A DNA stretch of 10,344 nt from OMOG01 sp041485845 (lineage in GTDB: Bacteria; Acidobacteriota; Terriglobia; Bryobacterales; Bryobacteraceae): the NCBI GenBank assembly GCA_041485845.1, contig JBGPKH010000301.1, positions 1 to 10,344 on the forward strand. The letters are read 5' to 3'. The notes beneath the pieces were generated by a model. It searched no databases and was not told the DNA's origin. It saw only the letters and a list, made by a program, of their open reading frames with translations. This document shows positions 5,789 through 10,344 of this stretch, piece after piece (position 1 is the stretch's first letter; each line of letters starts with the position of its first letter). A program made the position numbers and the translations under genes.

Positions 5789-7532
5789 GAAGCTCATACT
5801 GTCATGCGTGCTGGCAGCGGCTGCCTCGGCCGCGCCGGTGATCCGGTCCGGAACCTCGGGCATCGTCAATGCGGCCAGCTATATTCCGTTGGGGACCCAG
5901 GGCAAGGGGATCGCGCAAGGCTCGTTTTTCGTAATCTTTGGATCGGGCCTGGGGCCGGCGAACATCGCCATCATGAGCCCTCCGTTTCCGACCAGCGCCG
6001 GAGGCGCCACGGTCACCATCACCCCGTCCAGCGGCTCGCCCGTGACGGCGTTTCTGTACTACGCGGTGGATGGGCAGGTCTCCGGCATCCTGCCGTCGAA
6101 CACTCCCACCGGCACGGCCAACGTGACCGTCACGTTCAATGGCGCTACCAGCGCCCCGGCGAAAATCGCGGTGGTAAAGTCGGACTTCGGGATCTTCACC
6201 ATGAACCAGGCGGGCTCGGGTCCGGCGGCTGTTTTGAACCGAAACCTGGATGGCACGTCGCCGCTCAACTCGTTGACCAGTTCGGCAGCGCCCGGACAGA
6301 TTCTGGAACTCTACGGGACGGGCCTCGGCCCCGTTTCGGTGGCCGACAACATTGCGCCGGGCGCCGTTTCGCCACAGGGCATTGATGTCAAGGTGTTGGT
6401 GGCGGGCCAGCCGATCGTCCCGATTTACGCCGGCCGCTCTCCCGCCTATCCCGGCCTGGACCAGATCGACTTTCAGATCGCCGGCGACGCCAGCGTGCCG
6501 GACAGTTGCTTTGTGCCGATCGCAGTGTCGGTGAACGGCGTAGTGAGTAACTACGCGACCTTCGCCAAAACGACCGGCGGAAACACGTGCCCTGCGCCAC
6601 TGGGCTTGTCCACGGCCGCATTGCAGAAGCTCGACCAGGGCGGGAAGGTCAACGTCGGCCTGTTATCTCTTTCGCGCAGTACGATTCAAGCCACGGCTTT
6701 GGGCATTGCCGTCAGCGCCGCGACCGAGCATGGCGGCGCCACCTTCGCGTCGCTGGATGCTGCCGGCCTGTTCGGCCTGATCCAGACACCCGGGGCCGTG
6801 CCGCCGCTCAATCCCCCGGGTACTTGCCTGGTGCAGACGCAAGATGCCATCAACCCGCCCAGCACCACTGTCCCTGCGGTGCCGAAGCCTTTGAATGCGG
6901 GAACGAAGGTGGCGCTCAGCGGTCCCAACAACAAGGCCCAGGATCTTCCGCCGGAGGCCGGACTTGGATATGGAGCCTTCCTCGCGCAGTCGGGCGCTAC
7001 GCTTGCAGGCATTTCGCTCGCCGGAGTTGCGGGTATTCCGAAGGTGCCCGACGGCCTGCCGGCCAGTTTTCTCGAGGCGGGACAGTGGACCATCAAGGGA
7101 ACGGGCGGAGGCGATATCGGCGCGTTCACTGCGACCGTCACAGTCCCGGCGGCACTGACTTGCGGCAATTGCGGAAGCTTCACGAGCATCGACCGCACCA
7201 AGTCGCTGACCGTCAACTGGACAGGCGGGGGCAGCCAGGATTACGTGCAGATCGGAGGCTTTGCCACCACCCCGTCGCTGGGCGATGCGGCGAAGAACGT
7301 CGCCGTTATCTTCACCTGCACGGCCAAGGTCAGCGACGGAACGTTCACCGTGCCGGTGAGCATCCTGAGCCAATTGCCGACCAGTTCTTCCGACCCCTTG
7401 GCAGCCAATACCGGTGCGTTGGCGATCGTCAACGGCCTGGGCAACGCGAACGCCAGTTTCACGGCGCCAGGGGTGGACACGGGGTACTTCGGCTACACCT
7501 CGCTGCTGTTCAAGGCGATGGGTTACAACTGA
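5784..7532 (+). CDS. Exported protein with Solibacter-type TIGR03437 domain
   Basis: This 582-aa protein begins with a short Sec signal peptide (MKKLILSCVLAAAASAA, probable cleavage near residue 17). Residues ~26-260 match the domain abundant in Solibacter, defined as TIGR03437: GIVNAASY, FFVIFGSGLGP, ILELYGTGLGPV, and the closing stretch PAYPGLDQIDFQI with a PDSCFVPI and VSNYATFAK ending. The fold is expected to be beta-sandwich, and the role is unknown, perhaps surface or extracellular binding. The remaining ~320 residues are Gly/Ala/Thr-rich and beta-prone, with a CGNCG motif near 460; I do not recognise a second family. No transmembrane segment follows the signal. The start is set by the signal peptide. 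No Shine-Dalgarno is visible, so the mRNA may be leaderless or have a very short leader. The gene stands alone between divergent and convergent neighbours. Confidence 0.85.
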   Translation: MKKLILSCVLAAAASAAPVIRSGTSGIVNAASYIPLGTQGKGIAQGSFFVIFGSGLGPANIAIMSPPFPTSAGGATVTITPSSGSPVTAFLYYAVDGQVSGILPSNTPTGTANVTVTFNGATSAPAKIAVVKSDFGIFTMNQAGSGPAAVLNRNLDGTSPLNSLTSSAAPGQILELYGTGLGPVSVADNIAPGAVSPQGIDVKVLVAGQPIVPIYAGRSPAYPGLDQIDFQIAGDASVPDSCFVPIAVSVNGVVSNYATFAKTTGGNTCPAPLGLSTAALQKLDQGGKVNVGLLSLSRSTIQATALGIAVSAATEHGGATFASLDAAGLFGLIQTPGAVPPLNPPGTCLVQTQDAINPPSTTVPAVPKPLNAGTKVALSGPNNKAQDLPPEAGLGYGAFLAQSGATLAGISLAGVAGIPKVPDGLPASFLEAGQWTIKGTGGGDIGAFTATVTVPAALTCGNCGSFTSIDRTKSLTVNWTGGGSQDYVQIGGFATTPSLGDAAKNVAVIFTCTAKVSDGTFTVPVSILSQLPTSSSDPLAANTGALAIVNGLGNANASFTAPGVDTGYFGYTSLLFKAMGYN

Positions 7533-7586
7533 CTGAGCCGCGACTACTGCGCCGCGACTACTGAGCCGCGACTACTGAGCCGCGAC
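7533..7586. repeat. 14-bp tandem repeat, 3.9 copies
   Basis: The unit CTGAGCCGCGACTA starts directly after the stop codon at 7530-7532. It recurs at 7547 (one A-to-C change), 7561 and 7575, the last copy being 12 bases long. There is no spacer between copies, so it is not CRISPR. Confidence 0.9.
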
Positions 7587-7598
7587 CAAAGGGAGCGG
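7580..7598. repeat. Palindromic intergenic element between convergent genes
   Basis: CCGC (7580-7583) pairs with GCGG (7595-7598), and CC (7586-7587) with GG (7592-7593) around a 4-base loop. The string GAGCCGCGAC-CAAAGGGAGCGGTC (7577-7600) resembles an interspersed element I recall between genes in Acidobacteria and related phyla. The final tandem-repeat unit is its left half. It could end transcripts from either side. Confidence 0.45.
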
Positions 7599-7612
7599 TC
7601 TGCGCCAATCCA

Positions 7613-8347
7613 CTACTTCTGACTCAGTCCCCCGTCAACCGCCAATGTCTGGCCCGTGACGAAATTTGTAGCCTTCAGGAAGTAGACTACGGCATCCGCC
7701 ACCTCCGCCGGCGTGCCGCCGCGCCTGGCGGGCGTGGCTTCGATCATGCGCTTGCCGCGCTCGTCGATGTCTTCGAACGGAATCACGCCGGGAGCTACCG
7801 AGTTGACCGTAATCCCGGGGGCGAAGGCTTTCGCCAGGGCCCGCGTCAACATGATCACGCCGGCCTTCGCGGCGCAGTAATGCGCGTGCTCAGCCCACGG
7901 TCGGATGCCGCCGAGGGAGCTGATGTTGACGATGCGGCCCCCTCCGGTTTGCTTCATGAGCCGCGCTCCGTTCTGACAGCAGAAGAAAACGGCCTTCAGG
8001 TTCACGGAGTGGATGAAGTCCCAATCTTTCTCGGTGATGTCGAGGGGGTCGAAGCGGGTGAAGCGGGCGGCGTTGTTGACCAGTCCGTCGAGGCGGCCGA
8101 AGCGCTCGCCGAGTTCCGCGAACATGCGGGCGATTTCATCCACGCTTTCGAGGTTGGCGCGGAAGAGGGCCGCGCCGCCGCACTCTTCGGCGGTGCGTTG
8201 GGCCTCGGCTCCCGAGCGGTGGTAGTGGATGGCGACGCGCGCGCCCTCCTGCGCGAGGCGCAGGGCGATGCCGCGGCCGATGCGCTTGGCGGCGCCGGTG
8301 ACGAGGACGATCTTGCCGGTCAAATCGTTATGCGGCGGGTTCTCCAT
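7613..8347 (-). CDS. SDR-family oxidoreductase, pteridine-reductase-like
   Basis: This 244-aa cytoplasmic short-chain dehydrogenase has an N-terminal Rossmann fold with TGAAKRIG (17-24). The Arg form (TGxxxRxG) is typical of pteridine reductases and FolM-type dihydromonapterin reductases, in place of the usual TGxxxGxG, and suggests NADPH use. NNAA (91-94), N116, S144, Y157 and K161 complete the catalytic tetrad (YCAAK). The C-terminus ends TGQTLAVDGG as in FabG-like enzymes. The ATG at 8347 is chosen because GAGGAG lies 10 bases upstream (8358-8363); the in-frame TTG at 8356 is only one base from that site. The start lies 20 bases inside the MFS gene, so translation is probably coupled. The substrate cannot be read from sequence; a generic 3-ketoacyl-type reductase is the alternative. 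Confidence 0.88.
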   Translation of the reverse strand: MENPPHNDLTGKIVLVTGAAKRIGRGIALRLAQEGARVAIHYHRSGAEAQRTAEECGGAALFRANLESVDEIARMFAELGERFGRLDGLVNNAARFTRFDPLDITEKDWDFIHSVNLKAVFFCCQNGARLMKQTGGGRIVNISSLGGIRPWAEHAHYCAAKAGVIMLTRALAKAFAPGITVNSVAPGVIPFEDIDERGKRMIEATPARRGGTPAEVADAVVYFLKATNFVTGQTLAVDGGLSQK

Positions 8348-9623
8348 GCACTTCAATCTCCTCGGGCTCGATGCCTTGCCGTACGGGTTCGGGCAAGCGG
8401 CCGGTCCAGTTGGCCCAGCCCCAGAATATCGCGGTTGTGGAGCTGAGCGCTCCGGCGATGGCGCCGATGGAGCGCGGGTCCCAGAATTGCGTGGCGATTC
8501 CGGCCAGCGCCATCGAGATCATCATGACCGACCACTGTATCGACTCCATGGTGGAAAAGACGCGGCCGCGGAAACCATCGGGCACGATGCGCAGCAACTG
8601 CCACATGTTCAGGACGGAACTGACCCCCACTCCGGCGCGCGAGAGGGCGATGAACACCAGCGCCCATGGAAAGCTGCGCATCTGGCTGAAGAGAATGTAC
8701 GAGCCGCCGTGCACGATGTAGCAGATCACGATGGTGCGCTTGTAGTTCGCGAAGCTCAAGCGGCGGCCGATGATGTAGGCCAGCGCGCCGCCGCAGAGCA
8801 GGCCGATCCCGGCAAAGCCCTGGATCATGCCGAGTCCCGCCGGGCCGCGATTGAAAACCAGTTCGCCGAAGATGGAGAAGAGAATCTGCGCTGCGCCCCC
8901 GCCGGTGGCCCAGCCGATGTTGATCGCCAGGAGTCCCAGGATGAGCGGGACGGAGCGCATGTAGCGCAGTCCCTCGCGATACTCGTGCCACGGCCGCACG
9001 ACCTCGACCTCGGTGAGCGCGCGGCGTGGCGGGCGGAAGCCGCGGCCCGGCAGGAACAGCCGTGAGATGCACAGTGCCGAGAACACAAAGGAAAGCGAAT
9101 TGACGAAGAAGGCCCACTGGTATCCGAACCCCGCGACGCTGCTCCCGCCGAGAAGCGCGCCTAACGCGAGGGTGGTCCACGCCGTCGTCTGGGTGAGCGA
9201 ATTCGCGGTGTGCAACTCCTCTTTTGTGGCGATCGCCGGCAGGATGGAGGCGCGGCCGCTGGTGAAGAACGGCGAGGCCAGCATCAGCAGCGCGCTCAGC
9301 ACGTAGAGCAGCCAGGTGTCGTGGCGGTTCACGGTGAGGATGAAAAGCATCGCCACCACCGCGCGGATCAGGTCGCTCGCGATCATGATGCGTTTGCGGT
9401 CGAAGCGGTCGAGGATGACGCCGGCAAGCGGGCCGGCAAGCATTCCGGGAATCGCGCGGGAGAGCATCACGCCGCTGACCACGAGGCCCGAGCGCGTGCT
9501 GGCGACCGCCAGGCTGAAGACCGCGACGTTGTTGAAATGGTCGCCGATCTCGCTGACTACCTGGCCCACCCACGTGTTGCGGTAGTTGTGGTTATCGCGC
9601 AGCAGCGAGACGAATGCCTTCAA
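8328..9623 (-). CDS. MFS exporter of the DHA3 / EntS-like group
   Basis: This 431-aa protein with about 12 hydrophobic segments belongs to the MFS_3 type (drug:H+ antiporter-3; relatives include enterobactin exporter EntS and macrolide efflux MefA). The TM2-TM3 loop holds motif A, GPLAGVILDRFDRKR (~64-78). A central cytoplasmic loop with RPWHEYREGLRYM, typical of the group, separates the two six-helix halves. The start is TTG at 9623, overlapping the stop of the upstream gene in TTGA, with GAGGAG (9632-9637) 8 bases ahead; the first residues are then MKAFVSLLRDNHNYRN. An open frame continues upstream to 10010 but is Arg/His-rich out-of-frame sequence of the racemase gene. The substrate is unknown. 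Its place between a racemase and a reductase hints at a metabolite exporter rather than a dedicated antibiotic pump. Confidence 0.88.
   Translation of the reverse strand: MKAFVSLLRDNHNYRNTWVGQVVSEIGDHFNNVAVFSLAVASTRSGLVVSGVMLSRAIPGMLAGPLAGVILDRFDRKRIMIASDLIRAVVAMLFILTVNRHDTWLLYVLSALLMLASPFFTSGRASILPAIATKEELHTANSLTQTTAWTTLALGALLGGSSVAGFGYQWAFFVNSLSFVFSALCISRLFLPGRGFRPPRRALTEVEVVRPWHEYREGLRYMRSVPLILGLLAINIGWATGGGAAQILFSIFGELVFNRGPAGLGMIQGFAGIGLLCGGALAYIIGRRLSFANYKRTIVICYIVHGGSYILFSQMRSFPWALVFIALSRAGVGVSSVLNMWQLLRIVPDGFRGRVFSTMESIQWSVMMISMALAGIATQFWDPRSIGAIAGALSSTTAIFWGWANWTGRLPEPVRQGIEPEEIEVHGEPAA
8358..8363 (-). promoter_or_regulatory. Ribosome binding site for the SDR gene
   Basis: GAGGAG on the minus strand, within the end of the MFS gene, lies 10 bases before the ATG at 8347 and only one base before the in-frame TTG at 8356. 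It therefore favours the ATG. Confidence 0.6.
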
Positions 9624-10344
9624 CCGACAGACTCCTCGCGGACGGTGATGCTGCGGATGTAGTCGTGGTCGAGCGCGTACCCGAAACCCGGCTCGTCGCG
9701 GATTTCGATGGTGCCGCGCGGCGTGGTCTCGACCGCGGGCTGGATGATGTCCTGCTTCCAATAGCGCTTGCTGGCGGAGACGTCGCCCGGCAGCACGAAG
9801 TTGGGCAAAGTAGCGAGGGCGATGTTGTGGGCGCGCCCGACGCCGGCTTCGAGCATGCCGCCGCACCACACCGGAATGCCCGCGGCCTGCGCGATATCGT
9901 GTACCCGCTTCGCTTCGCGGAACCCGGCGACTCGTCCCAGCTTGATGTTGATGATGCCGCAGGCGCGCAGCTTGACGGCCTGCCCGGCGTGGTGCGCGGT
10001 GCGGATGCATTCATCGAGGCAGATGGGGGTCTGCAAGTGCTTTTGCAGCTCGGCGTGGTCGATGATGTCGTCGTGGCTGAGCGGCTGCTCGATCATCATG
10101 AGGTAGAAATCGTCGAGCTTCTTCAGGTGGTCGATGTCGGCCAGCGTGTAGGCGGAGTTGGCGTCGGCCATGAGCTTGATGGAGGGGAAGCGCTCGCGCA
10201 CCTGGCGGACCACGTCGACGTCCCAGCCGGGCTTGATCTTCATCTTGATGCGCTGGTAGCCGGCGGCGAGCTCGGTCGCGATCTTTTCGAGAAGCTGCTC
10301 GACGGAGTCCTGTATGCCGATGGAGACGCCGCAAGGGATCTCGC
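9620..10344 (-). CDS. Enolase-superfamily N-succinylamino acid racemase / o-succinylbenzoate synthase, 5' end outside window
   Basis: About 241 C-terminal residues of an NSAR/OSBS (MenC-like) enzyme are visible; roughly 130 N-terminal residues lie to the right. The barrel carries the full catalytic set, in visible numbering: KxK (K33, K35 in RIKMKIKPGWD), metal ligands D60 (ADANSAY), E85 (IEQPL) and D110 (LDECI), and the opposite lysine K134 (NIKLGR). GGMLEAGVGRAHNIALATL and LPGDVSASKRYWKQDI are typical of this subgroup rather than of dipeptide epimerases. The reaction is either racemisation of N-succinyl amino acids or dehydration of SHCHC to o-succinylbenzoate in menaquinone synthesis; many members do both. 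No other men gene is in view. The ATG at 10243 is internal. The TGA at 9622-9620 overlaps the MFS start. Confidence 0.9.
   Translation of the reverse strand, partial: EIPCGVSIGIQDSVEQLLEKIATELAAGYQRIKMKIKPGWDVDVVRQVRERFPSIKLMADANSAYTLADIDHLKKLDDFYLMMIEQPLSHDDIIDHAELQKHLQTPICLDECIRTAHHAGQAVKLRACGIINIKLGRVAGFREAKRVHDIAQAAGIPVWCGGMLEAGVGRAHNIALATLPNFVLPGDVSASKRYWKQDIIQPAVETTPRGTIEIRDEPGFGYALDHDYIRSITVREESVG
9632..9637 (-). promoter_or_regulatory. Ribosome binding site for the TTG-started MFS gene
   Basis: GAGGAG on the minus strand, inside the last codons of the racemase gene, lies 8 bases before TTG at 9623. It supports a TTG start in a TTGA stop/start overlap; the next in-frame ATG would remove the first membrane helix. 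Confidence 0.7.

Noticed and set aside
6587..7564. 325-codon open frame on the plus strand overlapping the exported protein
   Set aside because: It is in another frame of the same DNA, Arg/Gly-rich, and reads into the tandem repeat. The signal-peptide-bearing frame is the real gene.
7533..7586. Short repeats as a CRISPR array
   Set aside because: The units are 14 bases, directly abutting and without spacers, and there are no cas genes.
9624..10010. Upstream extension of the MFS frame to an ATG at 10010
   Set aside because: It is Arg/His-rich out-of-frame sequence of the racemase gene. The Shine-Dalgarno and stop/start overlap point to TTG at 9623.

Overview
The window reads as GC-rich bacterial chromosome, most likely from Acidobacteriota near Solibacter/Bryobacter. 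The strongest lineage hint is the exported protein at 5784-7532. It carries the repeat-like domain (TIGR03437 type) that is hugely expanded in Solibacter. The CHASE2 sensor kinase and the interspersed palindromes between genes fit the same origin. This placement is from memory of family distributions, not from a search.

Layout, left to right. (1) Positions 1-347: the 3' end of pntB, the NADP-binding end of proton-translocating transhydrogenase. (2) Positions 392-581: a good sigma-70 type promoter, a strong Shine-Dalgarno and a 41-codon orphan small ORF that looks like the head of a short antitoxin. (3) Positions 763-3995, minus strand: a two-gene signalling operon, CHASE2 histidine kinase then a sigma-54 NtrC-type response regulator, joined by a TGATG stop/start overlap. 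Its probable leader (3996 to about 4164) contains two copies of a palindromic repeat. (4) Positions 4233-4334, plus strand: a 33-codon ORF with an excellent Shine-Dalgarno, convergent with (5) 4352-5743, minus strand: a divergent member of the SelO/YdiU (protein AMPylase pseudokinase) superfamily. (6) Positions 5784-7532, plus strand: the secreted TIGR03437-type protein, divergent from the SelO-like gene across only 40 bp that hold a perfect palindrome. (7) Positions 7533-7598: a 14-bp tandem repeat running into a palindromic element. (8) Positions 7613-10344, minus strand: a tightly overlapping operon of an enolase-superfamily racemase/o-succinylbenzoate synthase (5' end outside the window), a DHA3-type MFS exporter with a TTG start, and a pteridine-reductase-like SDR.

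Functional coherence is limited. The kinase and regulator clearly work as a pair. The racemase, exporter and SDR are probably co-translated, but no pathway joining them can be proven from sequence. I see no phage, IS element, CRISPR array, tRNA or rRNA. No gene-free stretch exceeds 300 bases; the longest, 3996-4232, is described under the leader repeats. I found no complete new defence or biosynthetic system. The least ordinary items are the SelO-like protein with an apparent Asp-to-Asn change at the catalytic-base position, the palindrome placed inside its promoter, the two small ORFs with strong initiation signals, and the repeat elements.
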